Below are positions 17,794 to 27,509 of a stretch of 64,000 nucleotides of DNA, piece after piece. Source of the DNA: CAMDKS01 sp964402975 (lineage in GTDB: Bacteria > Bdellovibrionota_B > Oligoflexia > Oligoflexales > RGVZ01). The stretch covers positions 248,001-312,000 of the forward strand of contig CAYOEM010000002.1 in assembly GCA_964402975.1 (NCBI GenBank). Direction: 5' to 3'. Positions within the stretch are counted from its first letter, which is position 1. Each line of letters opens with the position of its first letter. Below the pieces are notes generated by a model. The model ran no database searches and was not told the origin of the DNA. It saw nothing but the letters and a program-made list of their open reading frames with translations. The position numbers and the translations under genes were made by a program.

Positions 17794-19359
17794 TCACTGA
17801 GGCAAAACACACTGCACGGTCGGGTTGTTAGAAAGGGAAATACCGCTATGAGAGCGCAGCGATCCAAGCACAGCAGTATGCCACTCCCTTCGGCAACTTT
17901 GGCCGCCCTCTGCAGTTGGTTGCATGACATTCTTGGTCGATGCGGTCCATACATCCCAAGGCTCTAGGTTAGGATGTGAACCTCGATTGCCGGCAGGAAA
18001 TCCTGCCTCTGAGAAGACAGGAAGGACTCCACCACTTGATGGTGGGTTTGTCTTTCTTAGATCATCTAGCTGATACTGAGGGACTGTCAGGCTCGGCTCA
18101 TAAATCGTTGGTAGACGCATTCCGATCTCGCTGCATGCTAGGGCATTATCCTGATACCACGTTTGACGACAACCTTGAGCCCACGTGAGAAATTTACTTT
18201 CCCAACTCCCTGGTGGCCACGACCTCACGAGATACCTGGTAGGCTGCCACTTTTGGTAATAAAGGCATTGCCCCGTGGCCATCTGGTCGGAGTCGTTAAT
18301 ATAAACGTTGACGGGGCATGCGCGACCCCCCAACTGTGCGGCGGTAGTAAAAAAGTTGGTGGACTTTGATTTACCATCAGTGGCGAGTGCTCTTTGCCAA
18401 TTATTGCTGCTGCTCCATATGCCGCTTGCATTCAAAATCTTGCCTGAGCCCGAGTCCTTCCAAACGCGAAAGCATCGGAAGTTGTGAGCCGGCATATCAT
18501 TGCAGGCCGGATCAGCTTTGACCAATTGGACTAATACGGAAGGTTGGCCCGAGATCGGGATTTTGAACCCATCTTCCAAAGCTTGCAAGTTTGGCAGATC
18601 ATAACAACCATAGCCGGATGATCCGCAGCTAAACACGTAAGTTTGCGTTAACGGCACGGACGCCGGAGAACCTGCTATACATGTGACGGCCTTGATAGTG
18701 GTGTTGACTCGGATCATGATAGCCGAGCTGTATGGCTTAGAGCCACAATTAGGCATACTACCATCATCCGTATAGACAATGACCGCGCCCGCGGTGGATG
18801 TACTGATAGAAACCGTCTGAGGTGTCGCAAAAACACCGGCCGCTGGGGAAAACTGGAGCGTGCCGATTACTGAAGGCAGATCGAAGTTTTTGTCGAGGAC
18901 TAGTGAGTTACTTGTTGTCGGATTCGTAAATTTCGCAGAAATCACAATACTAGCTAAGTGCGCTTTCTGAGCAGAAAAAGTGAAACTGTAAGAATCATCC
19001 GCGGCAAGAACTTGGTGGGGAATAATAATTCCACCATTTTTGACGCTTAGCTGATATACTAGGTCATTCCCCTCTTTGAATTTTTTTCCATCACTTGTTA
19101 GAAATTTGCACCTTAAGTTTGCGATCGTTTGATCTGGGGAAGCTTCTGATTCAACGCAAATTAGGCCCAAGCTCCCTGCCACACCAATTTCCTGCTCAAC
19201 CGTCGACCCACTCGTCTGACCGCGTTTTTCACCCCCGCTGCCAATTCGCGACGACTCGAGCTCATCCCCTGAGCAGCCGGTCAGCAACAGCGCGATCGCG
19301 AGACCAATGGCGATTGCGAAAAGATTCTTGGTTGTAGAGCAGATAAAGGTAGATATCAC
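17794..19359 (-). CDS. Large Cys-rich lipoprotein with a chitobiase/hexosaminidase C-terminal-type domain
   Basis: 521 residues. The signal peptide ends in lipobox LLTGC (Cys29). Around residues 170-250 there is a beta-sandwich segment of CHB_HEX_C type (AGVFATPQTVSIST ... YTDDGSMP ... TTIKAVTC), which in other proteins is a non-catalytic domain. The C-terminal 260 residues are rich in Cys and Trp, with WTAS and MRLPTIYE motifs that recall formylglycine-enzyme/lectin-like surface proteins; no catalytic site is evident. Function unknown; surface anchoring is inferred. It faces the C13 peptidase gene convergently. Confidence 0.7.
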   Translation of the reverse strand: MISTFICSTTKNLFAIAIGLAIALLLTGCSGDELESSRIGSGGEKRGQTSGSTVEQEIGVAGSLGLICVESEASPDQTIANLRCKFLTSDGKKFKEGNDLVYQLSVKNGGIIIPHQVLAADDSYSFTFSAQKAHLASIVISAKFTNPTTSNSLVLDKNFDLPSVIGTLQFSPAAGVFATPQTVSISTSTAGAVIVYTDDGSMPNCGSKPYSSAIMIRVNTTIKAVTCIAGSPASVPLTQTYVFSCGSSGYGCYDLPNLQALEDGFKIPISGQPSVLVQLVKADPACNDMPAHNFRCFRVWKDSGSGKILNASGIWSSSNNWQRALATDGKSKSTNFFTTAAQLGGRACPVNVYINDSDQMATGQCLYYQKWQPTRYLVRSWPPGSWESKFLTWAQGCRQTWYQDNALACSEIGMRLPTIYEPSLTVPQYQLDDLRKTNPPSSGGVLPVFSEAGFPAGNRGSHPNLEPWDVWTASTKNVMQPTAEGGQSCRREWHTAVLGSLRSHSGISLSNNPTVQCVLPQ

Positions 19360-19692
19360 GCAACAGACTCCTTATTCATGCATTTCGGAGCCACACTCCG
19401 TTATCTTTAGCGCAAAGCAAAAGGTATTAAAAAGGCATTAATTACGATTATTTACTGGGCTCGACGTAGCTAACTTTAAAATTCCCGGTACTTGTTGACT
19501 TTTTGCGTTAAATTGACGCAGATTCTGCACCTCAAAAAAACAAAATTTGAAATGAATTCAGATGGTTAAACTTGTCTACAAGCTCTCTATGAAAGCCGAT
19601 TTTTGTGGACTTTGTCCCAATATTTGGGCAAATTCGGGGATCTCCGTGGTGATAAACCCGGCTAACCCTTTGTATGCGAAGGAATCTCACCC
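19360..19692. other. Intergenic region between divergent exported-protein genes
   Basis: 333 bp without a supported gene. It is AT-rich and must hold the promoters of both flanking genes. Visible small symmetries are TGCGT-7 nt-ACGCA (19504-19520), just after a TTGACT that could be a -35 element, and the perfect palindrome CCCAA-TAT-TTGGG (19616-19628) in the leader of the plus-strand gene. No convincing -10 partner or known operator was seen. Confidence 0.5.
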
Positions 19693-20436
19693 ATGACCCC
19701 TAAATTAAACTCAATGATTTTAGCCGTCTTCCTAACATCTCTCGGTCTCACAACATTTGCCCAAGCGGAAACGACGATCTCGTCCACAAATGAAACCTAC
19801 CTCGGAGCGGTTTCTTATCCAGGTGGACTGATGGAGAGAGCTGGTCTTCGCCTCGCTGCACCAAGCGAAATCAGATACCTGAGAGTCGATGTGCCCTCTT
19901 ACTGTTCTGGCCAAGTATTCGAGGTCGGACTCGTCAGCAACGGCACCTACCTGACAGCAGAAACCCTAGGCGGTAACCTTTTCTCCGTTAATAGTGGACG
20001 TGGTCTTCACGTTGACGGCGTTTATCTGTCGATCAACGGCCCTCAATCGGCAGGCTGTTCTGTCCTTGTATTTAAAGTAGAGTCGGCTCCAGTGCCAACT
20101 CCGACTCCACCAGCACCAGCGCAAGAGTTCGCCTTTGTTTGCCTAACAAACGGCGCAAGGGCTGCGATACCGACTAATGTGTCAACTCCATCTGGCACCA
20201 CACAAGGCATCGTTTACCCTGGCCAAACTGTGATCATCAGTCAGCCGGTGTTACCCGGTCGCGTCATTCCAAACTTGTCATTAAGCTTTGACGCGGATGC
20301 GTCACTCGGCTACTTCCCTGTGTCTGTCTATGTCGCGTCGACGATTCTGCCCGTCGGAAACTGTCAGTACGCGCCACTATACCAGTACGTCGAAGATGTT
20401 GGCATGCGTCGACTCAATCTGGTTCGCCTAAGATAA
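19693..20436 (+). CDS. Exported beta-rich protein of unknown function
   Basis: 247 residues. A Sec signal peptide ends at FAQAE. Two beta-rich halves are joined by a Pro/Thr linker (PVPTPTPPAPAQ) near residue 137. Three Cys lie in the first half and second half entry, suggesting disulfides. No motif I recognise. It has its own long leader region and a downstream terminator, so it is monocistronic. Confidence 0.7.
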   Translation: MTPKLNSMILAVFLTSLGLTTFAQAETTISSTNETYLGAVSYPGGLMERAGLRLAAPSEIRYLRVDVPSYCSGQVFEVGLVSNGTYLTAETLGGNLFSVNSGRGLHVDGVYLSINGPQSAGCSVLVFKVESAPVPTPTPPAPAQEFAFVCLTNGARAAIPTNVSTPSGTTQGIVYPGQTVIISQPVLPGRVIPNLSLSFDADASLGYFPVSVYVASTILPVGNCQYAPLYQYVEDVGMRRLNLVRLR

Positions 20437-20472
20437 ATCGAAATTCGCGCACGACTCAGTCGGCAGCTAAAG

Positions 20473-20508
20473 AACGCGGATTGCCAACCTATGGGCGTCC
20501 GCGTTTTT
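20473..20508 (+). terminator. Terminator after the exported beta-rich protein
   Basis: AACGCGGA (20473-20480) pairs with TCCGCGTT (20498-20505) across a 17-nt loop and runs into TTTTT. Confidence 0.7.
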
Positions 20509-20548
20509 CCTCTTTTAGAATCGCAAACGATGTTTCGAGGTCCCAAAG

Positions 20549-21448
20549 ATGCAAAATAAGAATGAAATGTTCCCGGCCAAAAAGGTTGTTTTAGGCGTTA
20601 TTGGCGGTAGTGGCGTTTATAAAATGGACGGCGTCGAATACGTTCGCGAGCACAACATCACGACGCCTTACGGCACGCCCAGTGACTTCGTTATGGAAGC
20701 CAACATCGGAGGACGCCCAGTATTTTTCCTACCGCGTCACGGCAGGGGGCACCGATTTACGCCCTCAGAAGTCAATTACCGAGCCAATATATTAGCGATG
20801 AAACAACTTGGCGTCACGCACATGCTTGCAGTTAGTGCCGTAGGTATAATGAAAGAGACCATACGCCCAGGCGATATGGTGGTACCTGATCAGCTGTTTG
20901 ACAGGACCAGAGGCCAGAGACCAAGCACATTCTTCGGAGACGGCATCGTGGGACACGTTATGTTTGGCGACCCATTTTGTGACGAAATGCGCGGACTTAT
21001 TCTGAAGGCTGCCTTGGCTGAACGAGCGAAGGTGCACAATGGAGGAACGTACGTTTGTATGGAAGGACCTGCGTTTTCAACCCGCGCTGAAAGCGAATTT
21101 TACCGAAGAACTCTATCACCCGCGGTCATTGGCATGACGGCGATACCAGAGGCAAAACTAGCCCGGGAGGCTGAGATATGCTACGGGATGTTGGCGCTAG
21201 CGACCGACTACGACTGCTGGAATGAGGCAGAAGAAGATGTCTCCGTAGAAGCCGTGCTTGCGGTTGTGAGAGCCAATGCCACCCTTGCCAATAGTATAAT
21301 CAAAACCCTAGCTAAATCGATGCCTGAACGTTCAAACTCAGAAATACTATACGCGGCAAAATATGCTATTATGACGGATAGATCTCTCATCCCTGCAGCC
21401 GCCATACAGAGAACGCAAACCCTTTGGGGACAATACTTTGGCAAATAA
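20549..21448 (+). CDS. mtnP: S-methyl-5'-thioadenosine phosphorylase
   Basis: 299 residues of the PNP/MTAP family. Motifs are GVIGGSGVY (phosphate loop), PRHGRGHRFTPSEVNYRAN, the MTAP-typical FDRTRGQRPSTFFG, CMEGPAFSTRAES and ATDYDCW. It splits methylthioadenosine, a by-product of polyamine synthesis, into adenine and methylthioribose-1-phosphate. A GAGGT site lies upstream of the ATG. The next gene starts inside its last codons, so both are one transcript. Confidence 0.94.
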   Translation: MQNKNEMFPAKKVVLGVIGGSGVYKMDGVEYVREHNITTPYGTPSDFVMEANIGGRPVFFLPRHGRGHRFTPSEVNYRANILAMKQLGVTHMLAVSAVGIMKETIRPGDMVVPDQLFDRTRGQRPSTFFGDGIVGHVMFGDPFCDEMRGLILKAALAERAKVHNGGTYVCMEGPAFSTRAESEFYRRTLSPAVIGMTAIPEAKLAREAEICYGMLALATDYDCWNEAEEDVSVEAVLAVVRANATLANSIIKTLAKSMPERSNSEILYAAKYAIMTDRSLIPAAAIQRTQTLWGQYFGK

Positions 21449-22328
21449 CAACCAAAAAACCAAAGTCAGACACGGACGAAGACGAGTCGCTACCATCTTG
21501 GGAGCAGTGGCTGTCGGACTGGCCTGGTATTACCATGTCGCTGGACTGAGCAACGCCGACCGCAGGGCTGCTCGTCGTCTTGACCAAAAAAACAAACAAG
21601 CTTTTGTTCCACCTCCTACAAAACCGGCATCACCAGGTACATCGGTCGATGAAACATCAACAAAAACCACTTCAAATCCTATCGACTCGTCTGAACCAAG
21701 TATAAAAAAAGCACAGTCTTTAATTGACAGTGGCCTCATCAACGAGGGTAGCGCCATGCTCGAAAAACTTATTGAGCAAGACCCCACGGACACTCAGGCC
21801 CTCATGGAGATGGCCATGGTATTCACGCTTGATTTGAAAGAGCCCCAAAAAGCCCGGCAGATTTTGGAGCGAATACTTGACGTGAATCCGCAGCATCGCG
21901 CAGCCCTCAATGAGCTCGAATTGCTCTACAGAGAGCTTGACGCCGTAGACGATGGACTGGCACTTCTTGAGCTTAAATCTCAACAGTATCCAGACTCTCT
22001 TGAAATCCAGTACGTCTATGGACGTATGCTGTCATCGACTGATCCCGTGGCCGCTATACCCTGGTTACAGCGTGCTACCTTGATCGCAGATCAGAAAGAA
22101 CAAGCCCTAGATCAATTGGCATCGGCTGCACTTCGTGCTGGTCAAATATCACTAGCCGTCAAATCCTGGACCGAGGCGCTGGTTCTCGCTGAAAATGAAC
22201 TCGAACGGGCGAAAGCCAGCGGCGAAAGCGGTCTCGACTATTTAGAAGATAAAATCGCTGCGACAAAAACTGAACTCGCTCGTGCAAAAGAACAGCTTCG
22301 TGGAACACCCACCTCTGTCAAACAGTAG
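21438..22328 (+). CDS. Membrane-anchored tetratricopeptide-repeat protein
   Basis: 296 residues. Translation starts at TTG 21438, 11 bp inside mtnP and behind GGGGA, which suggests translational coupling. One N-terminal membrane segment (residues about 14-32) is followed by a Pro/Ser/Thr linker and at least three TPR-like helical pairs between about 95 and 240, then a coiled charged tail. This resembles cytochrome-c-biogenesis-like or scaffold TPR proteins, but no specific function can be assigned. The domain most likely lies in the periplasm. Confidence 0.8.
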   Translation: MANNNQKTKVRHGRRRVATILGAVAVGLAWYYHVAGLSNADRRAARRLDQKNKQAFVPPPTKPASPGTSVDETSTKTTSNPIDSSEPSIKKAQSLIDSGLINEGSAMLEKLIEQDPTDTQALMEMAMVFTLDLKEPQKARQILERILDVNPQHRAALNELELLYRELDAVDDGLALLELKSQQYPDSLEIQYVYGRMLSSTDPVAAIPWLQRATLIADQKEQALDQLASAALRAGQISLAVKSWTEALVLAENELERAKASGESGLDYLEDKIAATKTELARAKEQLRGTPTSVKQ

Positions 22329-22353
22329 TTTTAAAAATTGTGAATCGCCAGAA

Positions 22354-22728
22354 TTACTCGTCAAAAACTTGCTTAATCAAAATACGTAACTGATCCAAAT
22401 CAAAGCCCTTACTCAAAACAGCTGCAAATCCATGAGCCTTACATTGGGCCACGTCAGATTCAGTGTCAGCTGATGTGAACATAATAATTTTAGTCGACGC
22501 ATTCGCCCCCTGAGACCCCCAGATCCTCGTAGCGGTTTCAAAGCCGTTCAGTCCAGGCATGTGCCAGTCTAGAATGATCAGATCAAAAACCTTTTTCGTC
22601 GCGCAATCAATAGCGGCCTGTCCACTTGCCGCAGCAACCACGTCATGCCCAAGCAGGCCCAAAGCACTCTGCAAAAGTGCCCGGGCATCCGCATCGTCAT
22701 CAGCGACTAGTATTATTTTGCGAGCCAT
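22354..22728 (-). CDS. Stand-alone CheY-like response regulator
   Basis: 124 residues forming only a receiver domain: acidic pocket ADDD (10-12), phospho-acceptor Asp54 (LILDWHMPG, second Asp-Trp), Thr in MFTSAD, and Lys in LSKGFD. With no output domain it should act by protein contact or as a phosphorelay shuttle. It could be a target of the orphan hybrid kinase at 7892, but nothing in the sequence proves that. Confidence 0.92.
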   Translation of the reverse strand: MARKIILVADDDADARALLQSALGLLGHDVVAAASGQAAIDCATKKVFDLIILDWHMPGLNGFETATRIWGSQGANASTKIIMFTSADTESDVAQCKAHGFAAVLSKGFDLDQLRILIKQVFDE

Positions 22729-22843
22729 AAAGGACCCTTTTAGAAGAAACTTATTCGTCTATAACTGAGATATTTTGCCGTATATCTGACGAAAATGATA
22801 TTCTAGTCGGAGTGTTATTTCTCTAAATTTTACGACTTGCTTT

Positions 22844-25426
22844 ATGCCTCCATCGATCAAACTCAGCCCGCTTCCCATCGACAGCATTCTCGACAGTGTT
22901 CGAAGCGTCATCTCGGACGGTCAAGATCTTATTTTAAAGGCCAGCCCCGGCAGCGGGAAAACAACACGAATTCCCCCTGCATTACTGGACGTGGTTCAGG
23001 GAGAAATTTGGGTTCTCGAGCCTCGCCGAGTGGCGGCGCGCATGAGTGCTCAGCGTATTGCCGCAGAGCTCGGCGAAGAGCCCGGCCAAACGATCGGCTG
23101 GCAGATGCGCTTTGACCGCGAATTCTCGGCCAAGACTCGAATTCTCTTCCTAACAGAGGGCATGCTAACTGCCCGACTTGCCCAAGACCCGTTCCTGAAG
23201 AATGTAGGCTGTATTATCTTAGACGAATTTCACGAAAGACATCAGCAAACTGACGTCGCATTCGCACTGTGCCGTCACTTACAAACAAGCGTGAGACCTG
23301 ATCTTAGACTCGTGATCATGTCAGCCACACTGGACACCAAATCTTTGGCATTACAATTACCGGACGCTAAAGTTCTCGACTTGGACATACCATTGCACCC
23401 CGTTGAGATCCGCCATGAACCTCGAGACAACCAAACACCTGTGCCGGAACATGCTGCCAATATCACAACAAAGTTAATCTCGGATTCACCTAACGGTGGT
23501 CATATTATGGTTTTTTTACCAGGAACAGCTGAAATCGTTAAAACAAAAAATCTACTATTGAAACGACTTCAGGATCAAGACTGCGTCATCATGGAGTTAC
23601 GCGGCACTCTTGATAAGAAGACCCAAGATCTAGCATTCCAGGAATCATCAAAGCGAAAAGTAATTCTAGCCACCAATATTGCTGAGTCATCTATTACTAT
23701 TCCTGGTGTTAGGGCGATCGTGGACAGTGGACTCGCGAAAGTGCCTAGTTTCAATTTATTTAGTGGACTGACGATTCTCGAAACGCGGCCGGTCAGCAAG
23801 GCATCTCTCATACAACGCGCAGGTCGTGCCGGGCGCACCGGGCCGGGAATTGCAATTAGGCTTTTTTCAAAACATGACGAGGCAGCTAGACCTGATACGG
23901 ATGTCCCTGAAATTTTACGGCTAGACTTAGCGCAAATTTACGCGGCCGTTTTGTGGCTTGGCTCTCGATATTCTCAGCCTTTAATACCATCAGAATTACC
24001 CTGGCCGGACCCACCACTTCCCCGTCAGTGGGCACAGGCCAAACAGCTTTTGGAATCTTTGGACATCGTCGATGCCGACGGCAACTTGATTAGAAGCAAC
24101 ATCGCAACCACTCCGCTACACCCTAGGCTGGCCAGATTTCTTGACGCGTGCATTGAAGAAAATCTAATTGAGGAGGCACCTTGGCTAACGGCCATTCTGG
24201 CAAATCCTGATGAAGCCGACGTACCTGAAGGTGACAATTCTCATCTAGGCTGCGACGTGCTTGCTCTCTACGAGAGCGTGCGAAAGCATCCGCAAATGCA
24301 CCCAACTATTACAAAGACTGCACAACAATTAATAAAGTTTACGAGACAGCGCACTCTCACCGATATTAAAAACTGCCGTCAAGCTCACATGATGGATCTT
24401 GCATTACCACTCATCAAAGCTTTCCCTGATCGAGTTGCACAAATCAAAGGCGCAACCGCTCAAGCCAAATGGATTGACGCCACCCTCTGCGGTGGCGGTG
24501 ATATTAAAATTGTTGCGACAAGCGCTGCGGCTCACGGCGACTTCGTCGTCGCCGTCGAAGCTGCATCATCACGCTCAACGGGCAGCGCTTCGTCCGGGTT
24601 GGAAATTCAAAGCATCACGCGCGTGCTGGTATCAAAGGCCAGCATGGTTAAGCCAGAACATCTCACCCGCGCGCCTAGCCGCTATCTCGTCACAGAAGAC
24701 GTCACAAAATGGGATGACGCACTTGGCAAGGCACAAAACCTTCGCACCACAAAATACGGTGTTTTGACGCTATCCACCGCCATCATTGGAACCAACATTG
24801 CAAATGACAACCCTGACAACAATAGTGGCGGTAATTTGCTGGTAAAACGCCTGCTTGATAGTTGGCCCAAACCGTTTGAAAATGCCGATACCTTTGAATC
24901 CTACCTCATCAGACAAAAGCTGGCGTTTGATCACGGGCTTATGACTCACAAATGGGACCGAGACGAGCTACTTCGGCTCCTTGTCGAATTTATATGCGAC
25001 TCGTCATCTACATATGACGAAGTATTGCGTAACAACCTGGACGATTGGATTCGCCTTTGTGTTGGCGAGGACGAATTCATGCAACTTCAAAAGCTTGCAC
25101 CCACTCAGATCACTGTGGGTCGAGGTCACAAAGTTCAAGTGAATTATACATCAGAATCAAAGCCTTGGATTGGTGCCAGGCTTCAAAACTTTTTTGGCCA
25201 GTCCCAGACACCAAAAATCTTGAATGGATCAATGCCTTTAACCGTTCACCTTTTAGCGCCAAATATGCGCGCTCTTCAGGTGACAACCGATCTAGCAAGT
25301 TTTTGGAAAAATACTTATCCGAGTCTCAGAAACGAATACCAACGAAAGTATCCTCGTCACTTATGGCCGGAGAATCCGCTGACTGCTGAACCTCCCGCGC
25401 CACCAGCGCGAAGACCCAAACGCTAA
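22844..25426 (+). CDS. hrpB: ATP-dependent helicase HrpB
   Basis: 860 residues of the DEAH/RHA family. Walker A is GSGKT (36-40), followed by EPRRVAARMSAQR, the DEFH box (ILDEFHERHQQTDVAF), SAT (MSATLD) and motif VI QRAGRAGRTGPG. The long C-terminal HrpB-specific region is present, ending in WPENP and a Pro/Arg tail, typical for HrpB (RHLWPENP). Its cellular substrate is unknown in most bacteria. Confidence 0.95.
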   Translation: MPPSIKLSPLPIDSILDSVRSVISDGQDLILKASPGSGKTTRIPPALLDVVQGEIWVLEPRRVAARMSAQRIAAELGEEPGQTIGWQMRFDREFSAKTRILFLTEGMLTARLAQDPFLKNVGCIILDEFHERHQQTDVAFALCRHLQTSVRPDLRLVIMSATLDTKSLALQLPDAKVLDLDIPLHPVEIRHEPRDNQTPVPEHAANITTKLISDSPNGGHIMVFLPGTAEIVKTKNLLLKRLQDQDCVIMELRGTLDKKTQDLAFQESSKRKVILATNIAESSITIPGVRAIVDSGLAKVPSFNLFSGLTILETRPVSKASLIQRAGRAGRTGPGIAIRLFSKHDEAARPDTDVPEILRLDLAQIYAAVLWLGSRYSQPLIPSELPWPDPPLPRQWAQAKQLLESLDIVDADGNLIRSNIATTPLHPRLARFLDACIEENLIEEAPWLTAILANPDEADVPEGDNSHLGCDVLALYESVRKHPQMHPTITKTAQQLIKFTRQRTLTDIKNCRQAHMMDLALPLIKAFPDRVAQIKGATAQAKWIDATLCGGGDIKIVATSAAAHGDFVVAVEAASSRSTGSASSGLEIQSITRVLVSKASMVKPEHLTRAPSRYLVTEDVTKWDDALGKAQNLRTTKYGVLTLSTAIIGTNIANDNPDNNSGGNLLVKRLLDSWPKPFENADTFESYLIRQKLAFDHGLMTHKWDRDELLRLLVEFICDSSSTYDEVLRNNLDDWIRLCVGEDEFMQLQKLAPTQITVGRGHKVQVNYTSESKPWIGARLQNFFGQSQTPKILNGSMPLTVHLLAPNMRALQVTTDLASFWKNTYPSLRNEYQRKYPRHLWPENPLTAEPPAPPARRPKR

Positions 25427-25433
25427 CGAGATT

Positions 25434-26333
25434 TTACCAGGCGTAGCCAACTGTGAGATTCGTGATGCCTACGAGTTTTAAACCATAAAATCGGGTCCGC
25501 ATCGACGATAGATTTTTTAATGCCACATTTTTGTGAGATTCGCTCACTGGCTTCAAGTAGCGTAGGGATATCAAGGACCATTTAAGCCAAAACCCATTTT
25601 CAAACAAGGTTTCCATTTTAAAGTCTCCACCAGCACCCAGAGCGGTCACATTATAGCGCCCCCTCGACGCATCCGTGCCTATGGCGACCGCGTCTCCACT
25701 CAAGCCTGTAACAAATGCGGATAATGCAATAGGAAAACTTTTTGAGGTCCACCACATGTGACCGACCTCGATAACTCTGGCGTTCATTTTGTTACTGGTG
25801 GCGGCTTCTCCCGCATATTGCGCCGTGGATGTTAATGAACCAGTGCCAGCGGTTACAAATATGCTCCTGCTATCGGTGAGGTGACGCTGATATTCAATCG
25901 CGAGCGATACGAGAGGCATAACCTCACCTAAAGATATGCCCGAGGCGTTTCTTCGCTCAAGACGAAGATCGTGTTGCTCCGCCTCGATTTCGGGCATGGC
26001 ATTTAACTCATCCGCATTTTGTTCGGACGACTCGTTCGCTACATCCGATTCATCAAAAGTCTCAAATTCGACGGCAGCGTGGCTATCGGTTTCATAAAAG
26101 AACAGAGTCGAAAACACCCAGAAAATGGATACAAGACAGAACAAGCGTGCAACCCTTGCTGATCTTTGAACTCTTTTATTCCCGACGAAATGAGAGAAGC
26201 AATACAAGCGAGCCCCCTGTAACAACGCCACTCCCTCGATCTTAGCATTGTTTTGATCATTTAAGCCAAAGATCCGGCGTGCAACGGTCCAGCTTTCGGC
26301 CGTCTGACAAGTTGTTGACATTATCGCCGACAT
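25434..26333 (-). CDS. Exported beta-rich protein, possible outer-membrane protein
   Basis: 299 residues from the ATG at 26333, but a hydrophobic segment (LFCLVSIFWVFSTLFF) sits only at about 64-79 and ends in SHAAVE, a likely signal cleavage site. The true start may therefore be a downstream alternative codon near residue 50. After an acidic linker the protein shows alternating hydrophobic strands and an aromatic C-terminal residue (GYAW), as in outer-membrane barrels. No family recognised. Convergent with hrpB, 7 bp between stops. Confidence 0.6.
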   Translation of the reverse strand: MSAIMSTTCQTAESWTVARRIFGLNDQNNAKIEGVALLQGARLYCFSHFVGNKRVQRSARVARLFCLVSIFWVFSTLFFYETDSHAAVEFETFDESDVANESSEQNADELNAMPEIEAEQHDLRLERRNASGISLGEVMPLVSLAIEYQRHLTDSRSIFVTAGTGSLTSTAQYAGEAATSNKMNARVIEVGHMWWTSKSFPIALSAFVTGLSGDAVAIGTDASRGRYNVTALGAGGDFKMETLFENGFWLKWSLISLRYLKPVSESHKNVALKNLSSMRTRFYGLKLVGITNLTVGYAW

Positions 26334-26456
26334 TTCAAAGCCTTGCCATGAAGCAAGACAAACGCTTGTTTTATTGCCTCAAGCCCTAGAGTCCGGATGT
26401 TGGGCAGCGGTCTAAAGTGCTGTAAAATATTGATTAGACAACAATTTGGGGGCGAT

Positions 26457-27014
26457 GTGATCACCAAGAGCCGAATGAAATGTTTTCGGGTTATCGAGCC
26501 GATCGCGCCGTTACTCATGATCGCTGCAGTCCTTATAAGTGCACCTAAGAAGTTGGCAGCAGCAGAGGTCTTTGCCGGTGTTGGCGCAGTTGAAGAAGGC
26601 GACGATCGAGGTCGTGGAGCTTTCATCATAAATCTTCGTTTGGCCAACAATTGGTGGACAAAAACCTCATTGTGGGGCCGAAGCTATGGACCGGTCACCG
26701 AAACGGCGGGAGTTCTGGCAGTTGGAAAGAGATTTGACTTGATGGGGAGCAAGTTTCTCCAATCAGCGGTTGGTGTCACGTCACTAGCTGAGAATACATC
26801 GATCCAATTCAAAGATGCCCCATCAGAATCATCATCATATACCAGCACCAATCTTGGTCTTATGCTCGGGCTGAGTTATGAGCTTTATCAAACTAAATAC
26901 GCAACACTGGCTGCATCCTGGGATTCACACTTATTTGTAGCTGGTGAGGCTGGTTTGCTGCTTGTGACCGGTCGAAAACAAATTTTGGGACTAACCGCCG
27001 GGATTAGTTTGTAG
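26457..27014 (+). CDS. Exported small beta-barrel-like protein, first gene of protease cassette
   Basis: 185 residues if it starts at GTG 26457 behind GGGGG; ATG 26475 is also possible, and an upstream ATG at 26397 is less likely. A signal peptide ends in KLAAAEV. The mature part is a series of amphipathic strands rich in Gly, Ser and Tyr and ends in Leu (GLTAGISL). It lies 9 bp before the next gene and heads a four-gene run with the matrixin-like and subtilase genes. An outer-membrane location is inferred. Confidence 0.65.
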   Translation: MITKSRMKCFRVIEPIAPLLMIAAVLISAPKKLAAAEVFAGVGAVEEGDDRGRGAFIINLRLANNWWTKTSLWGRSYGPVTETAGVLAVGKRFDLMGSKFLQSAVGVTSLAENTSIQFKDAPSESSSYTSTNLGLMLGLSYELYQTKYATLAASWDSHLFVAGEAGLLLVTGRKQILGLTAGISL

Positions 27015-27023
27015 GACAACATA

Positions 27024-27497
27024 ATGAAGTATCAAGGCCATCAAAAAAAATCATTGGGCGTGACGGTAACGCTGATTCTATTCCTGGCCACAGCAACGCT
27101 TTTACTGAGACCACAAACCGCTTTTGCAGGACTATGGATGCTACGCTTGGGCCCACCGTCCGTGGGCACCGGTGGGTCAAATCCTTTGGGCATTCCACCA
27201 GGGGCCGCCGACATGGAACTGTCGCACGTTTCCGCCTCGAACTGGGAGACATCTTTATCCGTCGTGCCAGGAATGCTACTTGGCAAACGACAAGATTTCG
27301 GAAATTTCTACGTCACCATGGGCGGAGGCCTCATCATTAACGCCAATGGCGTCGGACTTGGTCCGTATTCCGCTTTTGGATGGGAGTCAGACGGGTCATT
27401 TCGCTACGGCATTGAATATAAACAAGCCCTTGGATTGACCAAGGTCGGACTCATCAGCCCATACGCTATTCGAGCAGGTCTAGGGTATGTTTTTTAG
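27024..27497 (+). CDS. Exported small beta-barrel-like protein
   Basis: 157 residues. A signal peptide ends in QTAFAG. The mature protein is Gly-rich with alternating strands and ends in YVF, an aromatic terminus typical of outer-membrane barrels. It has the same general look as the gene 9 bp upstream and may be a distant relative or partner. The matrixin-like gene begins 12 bp downstream. Confidence 0.65.
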   Translation: MKYQGHQKKSLGVTVTLILFLATATLLLRPQTAFAGLWMLRLGPPSVGTGGSNPLGIPPGAADMELSHVSASNWETSLSVVPGMLLGKRQDFGNFYVTMGGGLIINANGVGLGPYSAFGWESDGSFRYGIEYKQALGLTKVGLISPYAIRAGLGYVF

Positions 27498-27509
27498 GGA
27501 GGTTCAACC

